From NCBI GenBank assembly GCA_031288215.1, contig JAITRV010000160.1:1-16669 (forward strand): 16,669 bases of DNA, given 5' to 3'. The notes beneath the pieces were generated by a model. That model was not told the origin of the DNA. It made no database searches and was given only the letters and a program-made list of their open reading frames with translations. A program made the translations under genes and the position numbers. Positions 1 through 7,889 of this stretch are shown here, piece by piece (position 1 is the first letter of the stretch; each line of letters begins with the position of its first letter). This stretch comes from Spirochaetaceae bacterium. GTDB taxonomy: Bacteria; Spirochaetota; Spirochaetia; Treponematales; Breznakiellaceae.

Positions 1-75
1 TGCCGATTTCTCCCCGGCCAGTTCCCCAATTTCGTCAAACCGGCTCAACTGCGCCGCTAATATTCCCCGTCCCAT
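1..75 (-). CDS. 5' fragment of an unidentified protein, cut by the window edge
   Basis: Reading leftwards from an ATG at 75-73, the frame stays open to the window edge and gives 25 residues beginning MGRGILAAQLSRFDEIGELA. A purine-rich AAAAAAGAGG stretch lies directly upstream, although it is only one base from the ATG, which is closer than usual. The fragment is too short to assign to a family. It diverges from def across about 100 bases, so its promoter must lie in 76-174; a TATGAT box reading leftwards at 92-87 is a weak candidate. The start codon is uncertain because the rest of the gene is missing. Confidence 0.35.
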   Translation of the reverse strand, partial: MGRGILAAQLSRFDEIGELAGEKSA

Positions 76-134
76 GCCTCTTTTTTATCATAAATCTTGT
101 AAAAGTAAAATTGCTGGCAGGAGCCCTGCTGATA

Positions 135-164
135 TTGCCGAATACCGGCATATTATTGTATAAT
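135..164 (+). promoter_or_regulatory. sigma70-type promoter of the def-fmt-PASTA operon
   Basis: A TTGCCG box at 135-140 (4 of 6 to consensus) is followed after 18 bases by a perfect TATAAT at 159-164. The def ATG begins at 175, only ten bases after the -10 box. Transcription would therefore start about three or four bases before the ATG. No Shine-Dalgarno-like sequence lies in the AT-only stretch between the box and the ATG. The match is strong against the GC-rich background. Confidence 0.62.
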
Positions 165-174
165 AATAAGTAAT

Positions 175-660
175 ATGGAAATTGTTACCCTGGGGAATGA
201 GTTGCTGCGGCAGAAGGCACAGCGGATCAAGGATATAAACGAAACATACCGGAAGGTGGCGGTGGATATGATCGAGGCCCTCCATGCCGGTAAGGGGATA
301 GGCCTCGCGGGGCCCCAGGTGGGGCTTATGAAACGGATCTTCGTGGTCCAGGTGGAGGGGGATGTCCCCCGGGTATTCATCAACCCCTCCATCGTAGAAA
401 CCTCCCGGGAAGTCGTTAAATACGAGGAGGGGTGCCTGTCCCTGCCCGGCCTTTGGGCGGACGTGATACGCCCCGCCTCGGTGCGGGTCCAGGCCTGGAA
501 CGAGAAGGGCCGTCCCTTTACCCTGGAGGCGGAGGGAATCCTCGCCCGGGTCATCCTCCATGAATACGATCACCTGGAGGGGATCCTGTTCATCGACCGC
601 CTCCCGGAGCCGAAACGGAACCGGCTTCTCGAAAAATTTGAGAAACGGAAACGGGCCTAG
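175..660 (+). CDS. def: peptide deformylase
   Basis: This enzyme removes the formyl group from the N-terminal methionine of new proteins in the cytoplasm. All three family signatures are present in 161 residues, the usual length. Motif 1 is GIGLAGPQ at 41-48, motif 2 is EGCLSLP at 85-91, and motif 3 is HEYDHLEG at 129-136. Metal ligands are C87, H129 and H133, with E130 as the catalytic acid. Motif 1 has Gly where many deformylases have the second Ala. The ATG at 175 was chosen because the protein begins with the typical MEIVTLGNELLR pattern. It has no visible ribosome binding site and lies just below a strong promoter, so translation may be leaderless. Fmt follows after three bases, which puts the formylating and deformylating enzymes in one operon. 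Confidence 0.96.
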   Translation: MEIVTLGNELLRQKAQRIKDINETYRKVAVDMIEALHAGKGIGLAGPQVGLMKRIFVVQVEGDVPRVFINPSIVETSREVVKYEEGCLSLPGLWADVIRPASVRVQAWNEKGRPFTLEAEGILARVILHEYDHLEGILFIDRLPEPKRNRLLEKFEKRKRA

Positions 661-663
661 TTC

Positions 664-1716
664 ATGCGGATCATCTTTGCGGGAAGCCCCGCCATCGCCG
701 TTCCCTCCCTCCTGCTCCTGGCGCGGCTGAGCATGGCCGGAGGGGAGGTGGAACTGGCCGGGGTGCTGACCAAGGCCGACCGCGCCCGGGGACGGCGGGG
801 GCAGCCGGAAGGCACCGAGGTGGGGAAGGCCCTGGAGGCGCTTGTCCCGGAGGGGTCCCCCGCCCGGGGCAGGGCCTTCCCGGCGCTGCTGAAGCCGGAG
901 CGGCTCGACGCCGCTGTCCGGGAGGCCCTGGCCGCCTTAAAGCCCGATCTCCTGGTCTCCTTCGCCTACGGCCGCATCTTCGGCCCCCAATTCCTCGCCC
1001 TTTTTCCCCAGGGGGGGATCAACATCCACCCCAGCCTGCTCCCCCGGTACCGGGGGGCAACCCCCATCCCCCAGGCCATCCTCAACCGGGACCGGGAGAC
1101 GGGGATCACCATCCAGCGCCTGGAGGCGGAACTGGACGCCGGGGATATTCTGGCCCAGGAAGCCTTCCCCCTGACGGGGCGGGAGACCACCGCGTCCCTC
1201 GGCGAAGATGCGGGGAAACGGGGGGCGGCCCTGCTCGGTTCCATCCTGCCCGATCTTGCCCGCGGCGCCCTGCGGGGGCGGCCCCAGGATCACGCGGCGG
1301 CCAGCTTTTGCGCGACCATCAGGAAAGAGGACGGCCGCATCGACTGGAACGCGTCGGCGGCGGAGATCGACGCCCGGATTCGGGCCTTTACCCCCTGGCC
1401 CCTGTGCCGGACGACGCTGGGGGACGGCGAACTCTACATCCTGGCGGGGAGGCCCTTTGCCGGGCGCCGGGAAGAGGCGGGGCCTCCTGCTGTGGCCGGG
1501 CCTCCTGCTGTGGCGGGGCCTCCTGCTGTGGCGGGGCCTCCTGCTGTGGAGCCGCCGGGGACGGTTCTGGGGATAGACAACGGCGGGGGAATCCTGATAC
1601 AAACGGGGAATGGGATTTTCGCCGTAGAGCGGCTGCAATACCCCGCGAAAAAGGCCCTGGATTGGCGGGCTTTTTTAAACGGCGCCCGGAATTTTATCGG
1701 GTCCCGGCTCACGTGA
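664..1716 (+). CDS. fmt: methionyl-tRNA formyltransferase with an in-frame repeat insertion
   Basis: This enzyme formylates Met-tRNA(fMet) with 10-formyl-tetrahydrofolate, making the initiator tRNA. The N-terminal Rossmann domain starts with MRIIFAGSPAIAVPSL, the usual opening. The catalytic region has N120, H122 (in HPSLLPRYRGATPI, 122-135) and D158 (in LDAGDIL). Their spacing matches N108, H110 and D146 of the E. coli enzyme. The C-terminal tRNA-binding domain begins near FTPWP at 242-246 and ends with a recognisable VERLQYPAKKALDWRAFLNG. At 350 residues it is longer than the usual 310-320. Part of the excess is four copies of Gly-Pro-Pro-Ala-Val-Ala at 273-296. They lie in the loop before PGTVLGID, where the E. 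coli protein has a short linker. The fold should tolerate this. The ATG lies three bases after the def stop. Confidence 0.95.
   Translation: MRIIFAGSPAIAVPSLLLLARLSMAGGEVELAGVLTKADRARGRRGQPEGTEVGKALEALVPEGSPARGRAFPALLKPERLDAAVREALAALKPDLLVSFAYGRIFGPQFLALFPQGGINIHPSLLPRYRGATPIPQAILNRDRETGITIQRLEAELDAGDILAQEAFPLTGRETTASLGEDAGKRGAALLGSILPDLARGALRGRPQDHAAASFCATIRKEDGRIDWNASAAEIDARIRAFTPWPLCRTTLGDGELYILAGRPFAGRREEAGPPAVAGPPAVAGPPAVAGPPAVEPPGTVLGIDNGGGILIQTGNGIFAVERLQYPAKKALDWRAFLNGARNFIGSRLT
1480..1551 (+). repeat. four tandem 18-bp repeats inside fmt
   Basis: The unit GGG-CCT-CCT-GCT-GTG-GCG is repeated four times in frame, at 1480-1497, 1498-1515, 1516-1533 and 1534-1551. It encodes Gly-Pro-Pro-Ala-Val-Ala. 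The first copy ends in GCC and the last in GAG (Glu). Apart from these the copies are identical at the DNA level, synonymous sites included. This points to recent duplication rather than selection on the peptide. Confidence 0.95.
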
Positions 1717-1733
1717 AGCTCCGGACCCGCGAG

Positions 1734-1774
1734 CCGAAGGTTTGCGAATCTTCGGTTTACGAACCTTCGGTTCG
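1734..1774. repeat. 15-bp tandem and inverted repeat between fmt and the PASTA gene
   Basis: The 112-base gap 1717-1828 contains two adjacent related 15-mers, TTTGCGAATCTTCGG at 1741-1755 and TTTACGAACCTTCGG at 1756-1770, with partial copies on either side. They form hairpins. CGAACC-TTC-GGTTCG at 1760-1774 is a perfect 6-bp stem. CCGAAGGTT at 1734-1742 is also the exact complement of AACCTTCGG at 1762-1770. No T-run follows, so it is not a clear terminator. The rest of the gap holds only the ribosome binding site of the next gene. Confidence 0.75.
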
Positions 1775-1828
1775 CGTTTGCGGCTTTGATGGGGATGAGG
1801 AGCGCGAAATCGGGGGGATGAGGTTGAT

Positions 1829-2869
1829 ATGAATTTATTGAAAGGAAAGAGGTTGAATTTCGGCAACGGCAATGATGGCCAATCCCGGTTTTTTGTCATC
1901 CTCATGATAGCGCTGATCGTTTTTGTAGGGATCACCGCCGTGGCGGTTTTTTTTATTTCCGTCCAGGGGGCGGAGGAGATCATGGTTCCCGACGTGCGGG
2001 GCAAGGATCTGACCGAGGCGCTTCTGGAATTGCAGGTCAAGGAACTCTACCCCCGCTTGCAGCTCCGGTATTCCCAGTCGGCCAACGATAAGGGCCAAAT
2101 CCTGGAACAGGACCCCGCGGCGGGCAGCATCGTGAAGGCGGGCCGCCGGATCCGCCTGGTGGTGAGTCAGGGGGTCGTCCTCAACACCCTGGAGGATTAC
2201 CTGGGCCGGAACGCCGAGGAGGTGAGGCTGGAACTCAAAACCCTGTTTGCCGCCTCTTCCCAGCCCCTCCTCACCCTCAAAGAACCCTTCCTGTACGAAT
2301 ATTCCTCCGAACCGCCGATGACCATCCTTCAGCAGAAGCCCCTTCCGGGAACGGCCATTTCCGGGCCCACCACCCTGGAACTGGTGGTCAGCCGGGGGCC
2401 GGAGGAAACCCTGCACATGGTTCCCGCCCTGGCCGGGCTTACCATGAGCGAAGCCCTGGATCAGATCGGCCGGTCGGGGATCAACTTTACCTTCTTCCTC
2501 CGGCCGGCCGAGGGAGAGAAGCCCGGTACCGTGATCTCCCAGGAACCGGCGGCCCAGGCGGTGGTAACGGTCGATACCCTGGTTTCCATCGGGATAGTTC
2601 CCCCGGCGCCCCGGGAGGGGGAGGTATTCGGCCTGTTCCGCTATACCCTGGAGGAGAACCCCTATCCCCTCCAGGTGCGGCTGGAGGCCCGGCTTCCCGC
2701 GGGGGATACCAGGACCCTCCTCTCCGTTGCCTACCCCGGCGGGGAATTGACCGTTCCCTATCAACTGCCCGTCGGTTCGACCCTGATCCTTTTCCTCCTG
2801 GACCGGGAAATCTACCAGGAAGAAGTCCTCCGGCCGCCCCCGGACCGCCTGTATCCGGAACAGCTCTAA
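1829..2869 (+). CDS. membrane-anchored protein with three PASTA domains, no kinase
   Basis: This 346-residue protein has a short basic cytoplasmic tail, one transmembrane helix at about 21-45, and an extracytoplasmic part. Three PASTA domains follow, at about 52-115, 118-189 and 197-256. Each has the VPxxxGxxxxEAxxxL pattern and ends in a QxPxxGxxxxxxxxVxxxVS-type strand. The remaining 257-346 looks beta-rich and is not recognised. PASTA domains bind peptidoglycan fragments and usually sit on Ser/Thr kinases or penicillin-binding proteins. Here there is no kinase or transpeptidase domain, so the protein may be a wall-binding scaffold or sensor. The ATG at 1829 follows a GATGAGG ribosome binding site at about five bases. 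It is the third gene of the def operon, 112 bases after fmt. Confidence 0.88.
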   Translation: MNLLKGKRLNFGNGNDGQSRFFVILMIALIVFVGITAVAVFFISVQGAEEIMVPDVRGKDLTEALLELQVKELYPRLQLRYSQSANDKGQILEQDPAAGSIVKAGRRIRLVVSQGVVLNTLEDYLGRNAEEVRLELKTLFAASSQPLLTLKEPFLYEYSSEPPMTILQQKPLPGTAISGPTTLELVVSRGPEETLHMVPALAGLTMSEALDQIGRSGINFTFFLRPAEGEKPGTVISQEPAAQAVVTVDTLVSIGIVPPAPREGEVFGLFRYTLEENPYPLQVRLEARLPAGDTRTLLSVAYPGGELTVPYQLPVGSTLILFLLDREIYQEEVLRPPPDRLYPEQL

Positions 2870-2917
2870 AGCCTTCCCGGGCCGCCGGGGGCTGGGGGCT
2901 CATTCCGGTTTATGCGC

Positions 2918-2951
2918 AAAGCGCGGCAAGCTGCCGGGCATTGCGCGCTTT
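2918..2951. terminator. possible shared terminator between convergent genes
   Basis: AAAGCGCG at 2918-2925 pairs perfectly with CGCGCTTT at 2944-2951. A second small hairpin, CGGCA-AGC-TGCCG, lies at 2924-2936. The element sits in the 81-base gap between the PASTA gene and the oppositely oriented methyltransferase, whose stop codon it touches. The loop is long and the A/T tails are short, so this is a weak intrinsic terminator at best. Confidence 0.4.
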
Positions 2952-5900
2952 CACGCTTCAAACATGCGGTCCCAAAAAACGCTCTCGATGACGCGGACCT
3001 TCCACGGTTCGGCCCCCCGGCGGAGCTTTTCGAGGTTGTTGCCGCCGTTTACATACACTACATCAAATTCCCTGTCCCGCGGGTTTACGCGGCTTTTCAG
3101 GAAATACGCGTCCAGGGCGGCGTTGCTTGCGAGGAGGTCTTCGGTAATGGTGCGCCAGATGACCAGCGCCCGGCGGCCGTCGCGGAGGCGGCCTTCGATC
3201 TGCTGAAAGCCGTATTCGCCTGATTCGCGGTCCGGCTCAAGGTCCAAAGCGTTTTCGTATTCAGGCGCCGCGGCGGGCGCGGCCTTGAAATACCGGACCG
3301 CGCCCTGACGGATGACGTGAAGGCCGAGGAGGTAATTAAAGGTTTCGGGAAGGTCAACGGGGGTTTCCTGTATGCCCTTATGCCCGGCAATTTTAAGGGT
3401 GTAATCAAACGGCGTTTTGAATGTGTCGATAGTGAGCAGGCTGCCCTTCGCTTCAGTATCCGGCATATAGTTCAAGAGCTGCCCGCCGCCAAAGGTTACA
3501 CGGTCAGGGGTTTCATCGGACCGGGCTATGTTGGTCAGGGCGTCTTCGTAGCTTTCAAGGCGGAAATACTTCATGATATGGGAAACGCCGGTATTCCGGG
3601 CGGCGGGCCTGCCGTTTTTCCAGTCTTTGGCATAGATTGCCTTTTGCATACGAGGCTTGGTAAGGGTTTTGAAATATTCGCCCATTTCGACAAGGACATA
3701 TTTGCGGCTGCCGCCGTCCTGCCGGTTCAGGTTTATGACGGCATGTCCGGTCGTCGCGGAACCGGCGAAGTAATCAAGGTATATGCCGTCTTTTTTTTGA
3801 AGGGAACAGAGGAGCAGCGTGATGAGCTTTGACGGCTTAGGATAGGAAATTAAATACTGGGTTCCAAATAATCGCAAGAGTTCATCATTGGCGTCTTCAT
3901 TGGTACCCCATCCGTATTTATTCAAATTCTTTACGTCCATGGCTTTATAATCATCGTTGCCGTTTTCGCCGAGACGAAGCAGGAGATCCTTCATGATTTT
4001 ACGCCGGGGCTCTTTAACAATCCGCCGCAGATACAGATCCTGGGTAACATAGAGTTCGCCTTTTTGGGCGTATTCAGCGATGCGGTCTTGAGAATACCTC
4101 CAGTTTCCTTCAATCTCATAATCTTCTATTACCATGCCGTCCTTTATGATTAAGTCCGAATGGAGCAGGAGCGTCATGTTCCCGGATGATATGGCGGTCC
4201 CTGACTTTATCAGCGCGTCCTTTTCCCGGTATCTGCTTTTTATGCCCTTCGGAATGGTTCTTCTTTCCCGGGGATTAGACGGGTTAACACAGGGATATGT
4301 TTCTTCATCTTCCGCTATTTCGCCGGTCAATCCGGAGAAATGGTCTATGTTTTTTGATACGCAGATGATGTAATCTTTCATCTTGGAAATTGTGCCGCTC
4401 AGGAACGAGCCTTTTTTCTTTTTCTCCCAAACCAGCGTGGCAAAAAAATTATGTTTGGTAAACAGCGATCGTACTAATGCCGCCAGATGTTCATATTCTT
4501 CATCTCCGGAAAAAATAAACATGACGCCGCTGTCATGTAATAACTCCCATCCGGCTTGTATGCGATCATTCATCATAGATAACCATGATGATGACTGGTA
4601 ATTATCTTTATAAAGAAAGCCGTCGTTACCGGTGTTATACGGCGGATCGATGCATATACATTGGACGGATCCGCCGGTGCCGTGCAGCAGCGATAAGGCG
4701 TCGCTATTCTCGCCATGTATCAAGACCCCGTCGGTAACGTCGTCCAGCCGGTCAATCCCCGCAATAAGCGCTTCTTTGAATCCCTGAGGGAAGTGTCCGG
4801 TATCAATGAGCAGCCGCTTGTTTTCTTTCAGGAATTGAACCGGCGGCGGATCCGCGCCGTTTTCAGAAAGCCCCAACTCCTCCCGGTCAATGCCGTAACG
4901 ATCCATCCACTCCCGCACCTGGGCCTTATTATTCCGTATTTCTTCATAAAACGCTTCATCAACGCGGTCAAGGGTAATACACCAATCGGTACGGAGGATA
5001 AATTTCTTTTTCAGCCATAGTTTTTTTTGAAAATTTTCAATCCGCGCAAGAACATCTATGATTATCCTGCCCAGGCGCCTGACGGCTTGAGCGGCGGCAA
5101 GGTACGCCGCTCCCTGGCCGGCATCGGCGCGGTCAATGTCGTCAAGATGAATCATCTCGTTCTTTATATAAAAATCCAGTTCCCGGCGCAGGAAAGCGCC
5201 CAAATCCTTGTGAATAAAATAATCAACGGTGTTTCCGGCGGCGTAGGCCTCGAGGTGCTTCCGCAGTAAGGATTTCGGAGCGGGATTGGTTTTTGTCCGT
5301 TCCGGGGGCGTTATCATCGGAAGCCAGGATTGCCGCGCGGCCGCGATATACGACGCGATGGCTTCGTAGTTCTTTTCGTTCCATGATTTCTGGCTGCCGT
5401 CGGAAACATCGTAGCGAAAGCGGATAATAAATTCATTGCCGTTTACTTCGAAGGTCTTTATACCGGGCCGATCCGCGTGTTCGGTATAGAGCATGAAGGC
5501 CCGTTTTTTATCATTCCGATCCTTGTTGTTGTGCCGCTCCGGGGCGGCCGCCGCCAGCATAAAATGAACGGCCGTGCCGTGGGCGCTAAAGCGGTAGTCT
5601 TTGAAGTTATCGGAAGTCTTTATGTAATACTGGTCTTGGTTAACCCAAGAGAGTGTTACGTCTTCGCCTTCGCGGGGAATGGCGTACACGCCTTCCGTAG
5701 AGCGGCGTTTGGAAATAAAGCCGCCTTCATCGTAATAGCGGCTCAAGAAGGCCGAGAGGCGGGAATAGACCTCGGTTTCCGGCGCGGATAAACCGCCGCC
5801 GGCCGCGTTTTCTTTATTGCCGGCAAAGGGGGCGAGGGCCTCCGTTACGTGCCTGGGGAGATCGACGGTCAGGAAGTGTTCAATCTCCGCTTTGCGGAGA

Positions 5901-5995
5901 TTCATGACGCGGTATATGCCAAAATCAAGATCGGACTTGTCAAGTTCAAAGACGGCTTTGAGAAGGCCGGTAAACCGGTCTAATGCATCGGACAT
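2951..5995 (-). CDS. type III-like N6-adenine DNA methyltransferase, solitary
   Basis: This 1014-residue protein should transfer a methyl group from S-adenosylmethionine to adenine in a specific DNA sequence. Catalytic motif IV, DPPYNTGNDGF, is at 450-460. The SAM-binding motif I, DYFAGSATTGHAV, is at 741-753, preceded by KPSKL at 720-724. This motif IV-before-I order is that of the beta class, as in type III Mod subunits. A long N-terminal domain (1-430) opens with FELDKSDLDFGIYRVMNL. The C-terminal region (about 830-1014) ends in VVYVNGGNNLEKL and an aromatic tail, as I recall from large Mod-like proteins. The target-recognition region is probably 500-700. No Res helicase-nuclease gene adjoins it. 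An AGGAAG ribosome binding site lies four bases before the ATG. Central G+C is much lower than at the ends: 32% for 4561-4620 against 65% for 5821-5880, which suggests transfer or recombination. Confidence 0.92.
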   Translation of the reverse strand: MSDALDRFTGLLKAVFELDKSDLDFGIYRVMNLRKAEIEHFLTVDLPRHVTEALAPFAGNKENAAGGGLSAPETEVYSRLSAFLSRYYDEGGFISKRRSTEGVYAIPREGEDVTLSWVNQDQYYIKTSDNFKDYRFSAHGTAVHFMLAAAAPERHNNKDRNDKKRAFMLYTEHADRPGIKTFEVNGNEFIIRFRYDVSDGSQKSWNEKNYEAIASYIAAARQSWLPMITPPERTKTNPAPKSLLRKHLEAYAAGNTVDYFIHKDLGAFLRRELDFYIKNEMIHLDDIDRADAGQGAAYLAAAQAVRRLGRIIIDVLARIENFQKKLWLKKKFILRTDWCITLDRVDEAFYEEIRNNKAQVREWMDRYGIDREELGLSENGADPPPVQFLKENKRLLIDTGHFPQGFKEALIAGIDRLDDVTDGVLIHGENSDALSLLHGTGGSVQCICIDPPYNTGNDGFLYKDNYQSSSWLSMMNDRIQAGWELLHDSGVMFIFSGDEEYEHLAALVRSLFTKHNFFATLVWEKKKKGSFLSGTISKMKDYIICVSKNIDHFSGLTGEIAEDEETYPCVNPSNPRERRTIPKGIKSRYREKDALIKSGTAISSGNMTLLLHSDLIIKDGMVIEDYEIEGNWRYSQDRIAEYAQKGELYVTQDLYLRRIVKEPRRKIMKDLLLRLGENGNDDYKAMDVKNLNKYGWGTNEDANDELLRLFGTQYLISYPKPSKLITLLLCSLQKKDGIYLDYFAGSATTGHAVINLNRQDGGSRKYVLVEMGEYFKTLTKPRMQKAIYAKDWKNGRPAARNTGVSHIMKYFRLESYEDALTNIARSDETPDRVTFGGGQLLNYMPDTEAKGSLLTIDTFKTPFDYTLKIAGHKGIQETPVDLPETFNYLLGLHVIRQGAVRYFKAAPAAAPEYENALDLEPDRESGEYGFQQIEGRLRDGRRALVIWRTITEDLLASNAALDAYFLKSRVNPRDREFDVVYVNGGNNLEKLRRGAEPWKVRVIESVFWDRMFEA

Positions 5996-6082
5996 GGCTT
6001 CCTACCGGTTACCCCTCTCCAAAATGTTTCGGCGCCACAACAGGCCCGGACCGGCGGAAAACCCGCCTTTGGCGCTCTTTGT

Positions 6083-6112
6083 ATAGTATCCTACCTTCCC
6101 GTCATGTGTAAA
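6083..6112 (-). promoter_or_regulatory. candidate promoter of the methyltransferase gene
   Basis: Reading leftwards, TTTACA (6112-6107, 5 of 6) and TACTAT (6088-6083, 4 of 6) are separated by 18 bases. They lie in the AT-richer part of the 139-base gap between the acyl-CoA synthetase stop and the methyltransferase ATG. The leader would be about 80 bases. It would contain a small hairpin, GGCGG-GTTTT-CCGCC read leftwards, at 6067-6053. Confidence 0.45.
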
Positions 6113-6134
6113 TATATCGCATCCGGGGCAGCCG

Positions 6135-7817
6135 CTAAGGCCTTCCCGGGCCGCCGTAGAGGAAGCGTTTTATCTTCCGGGTGGGGGTCTTTTCAAAGGG
6201 TTCCTGCCGGACCTCGATCCGGGAAATCCGGGAGAAGGAGGCAAGCTGCTTGTTCACCGTGTTTTTCAGTTCCCCCAGGGCGTCGGCGGCGGCGGCCCAC
6301 ATGGTTTGGGCCTTTTCGCTGAGGACCACCAGGGCAATGAGTTCCCCCCGCTCTCCGGGATAGACCAGGGCGTCTTCCACGAGGCCGTAGGCGGTGAGGA
6401 GCCCCTCAATTTCTTCGGGGTAGATGTTCTCCCCCGAGGGGCCGAGGATCAGGTTTTTCAGGCGGCCCCGGATGTAGAGGAAGCCCTTCCGGTCAAAGCA
6501 GCCCAGGTCCCCGGTTTTAAGCCAGCCGTCGGCGGTGAAGGCCTCCCGGGTCCGCTGCTCATCCCGGTAATAGCCCATCATCACGTTGGGCCCCCGGACC
6601 TGGATTTCCCCCAGGGCGAACTCGGGAGAAGGGGCCTTCCCCTTCCCGGCCCCGGACGCGCCGACGACCCTGCCGGCCTCATCCACGATCCGCACCTCCA
6701 CCCCCTTGGGGACGGTCCCCGCGGCCCCGACGGGGGTCCGGTAGGGACCGGTGCCCGCCACCAGGGGAGCCGCCTCGGTGAGGCCGTAGCCGGGGGCGTA
6801 GGGGAACTGGGCCGTGCGGAGGAAGACCTCCATATCCCGGGGCAGGCCGGACCCCCCAATGCCGAAGAAGCGGACCGCCCCGCCGAAGATGCCCTGGAGC
6901 CGATGCCCCGCCAGCCGTACCGCCAGGGGCCGGGTGAGGGGGAAGCGGTAGAGGGGGTTTTTCTTGAGGGCCGGGAGGATCCGGCCCCGGTAGATCTTCT
7001 CGATGATCAGGGGCACCGTGTGCATCGCCGTGGGGCGGAGGGCCTGGATCGCCGGGATCAGCACCGCCGGCGTGGGGAACCGGTCCAGGTAGGTGGTGGA
7101 AGCGCCGCTCAGGACCGCCATGAGGAGCCCCAGGGTACATTCGTAGGTGTGGGCCAGGGGGATTATCGAGAAGAGCCGGTCCCGGGAATAGATCTTCAGC
7201 AGGTCCCGGGCCGCCAGGACCGTGAAGACCAGGTTCCGGTGGGAAAGCATCACGCCCTTGCTGCTGCCGGTGGTTCCCGAGGTATAGATGATCGAGGCCA
7301 GGTCATCCTCCGCCGCCTCGGGGAAGGGAGCGGGGCCGTCCGGGGGCCAGGAGGACCGGAGGGGGAGGCGTTTTGTGCGTCCCCCGATGGAAACCAGGAG
7401 GGACGGGGGATCTTCGAAGCTGTCCAGGTATATCACGGGAATATCCGCCCCTATCCCCGCCTGGGCGAGGCGGGGGGCGGTCCTGGCGCTGACCCAGCAG
7501 GCGGATACCTCCGCGTGGGCCGCGATGGAGGCGATTTGGGCGCCCTCGAAGTCCGTAATCACCGGCACCGACACCGCGCCGGCCAGGGCGGTCCCGAAAT
7601 AGGCCGCCGGCCAGGGAGGGCTGTTCTCGGCGAGGATCAGGACCCGGTCGCCGGCCCTGACCCCAAGGGAGCGGAGGAGGGAGGCAAACTGCCGGATCCG
7701 CAGGCCGAATTCCCCATAGCTCATCTCTCCGTATATACGGCCGTCCCCGTAGGTCTCAAAGGCTTTCCGCCGCCGGTACTGCTCCACGGCGGCCAGGGCC
7801 AGGGCGCTGAGGGTCAT
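6135..7817 (-). CDS. long-chain acyl-CoA synthetase (AMP-forming)
   Basis: This enzyme activates fatty acids with ATP and CoA through an acyl-adenylate. Counting from the start chosen here (560 residues), the AMP-binding P-loop YTSGTTGSSKG is at 178-188 and YGLTE at 334-338. The KTGDLG hinge region is at 434-439, GRLKNLIL at 451-458, and the C-terminal catalytic lysine in PTRKIKR at about 548. GPSGENIYPEEIE and AMHTVPLIIEKIY are typical of the long-chain (COG1022) group. The ATG at 7817 follows GGAG three bases upstream and begins MTLSALALAAVEQYRRRKAF, the expected opening. A TTG at 7898 would add 27 residues, but they read through repeat-rich intergenic DNA. The substrate could be exogenous fatty acid for phospholipids; this is not shown by the sequence. 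Confidence 0.92.
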   Translation of the reverse strand: MTLSALALAAVEQYRRRKAFETYGDGRIYGEMSYGEFGLRIRQFASLLRSLGVRAGDRVLILAENSPPWPAAYFGTALAGAVSVPVITDFEGAQIASIAAHAEVSACWVSARTAPRLAQAGIGADIPVIYLDSFEDPPSLLVSIGGRTKRLPLRSSWPPDGPAPFPEAAEDDLASIIYTSGTTGSSKGVMLSHRNLVFTVLAARDLLKIYSRDRLFSIIPLAHTYECTLGLLMAVLSGASTTYLDRFPTPAVLIPAIQALRPTAMHTVPLIIEKIYRGRILPALKKNPLYRFPLTRPLAVRLAGHRLQGIFGGAVRFFGIGGSGLPRDMEVFLRTAQFPYAPGYGLTEAAPLVAGTGPYRTPVGAAGTVPKGVEVRIVDEAGRVVGASGAGKGKAPSPEFALGEIQVRGPNVMMGYYRDEQRTREAFTADGWLKTGDLGCFDRKGFLYIRGRLKNLILGPSGENIYPEEIEGLLTAYGLVEDALVYPGERGELIALVVLSEKAQTMWAAAADALGELKNTVNKQLASFSRISRIEVRQEPFEKTPTRKIKRFLYGGPGRP

Positions 7818-7889
7818 CTTCTCCAGGTAAATCACGGCGTCATCCTCATACCCATTAAGACCGGATAGAAAACATAAAGTTGCAAGGAC

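Noticed and set aside
2951..5995. Complete type III or BREX-type defence system
   Set aside because: Only the methyltransferase is present. Neighbouring genes encode an acyl-CoA synthetase and a PASTA protein, with no helicase, nuclease, BrxL or PglZ partner in the window.
6053..6067. GGCGG-AAAAC-CCGCC hairpin as terminator or riboswitch
   Set aside because: The stem is only 5 bp with no T-run in either direction. No larger conserved fold is visible around it.
6306..7868. Plus-strand open frame of 520 codons opposite the acyl-CoA synthetase
   Set aside because: It is the complement of conserved AMP-binding motifs, has Gly/Pro-rich composition and shows no recognisable domain.
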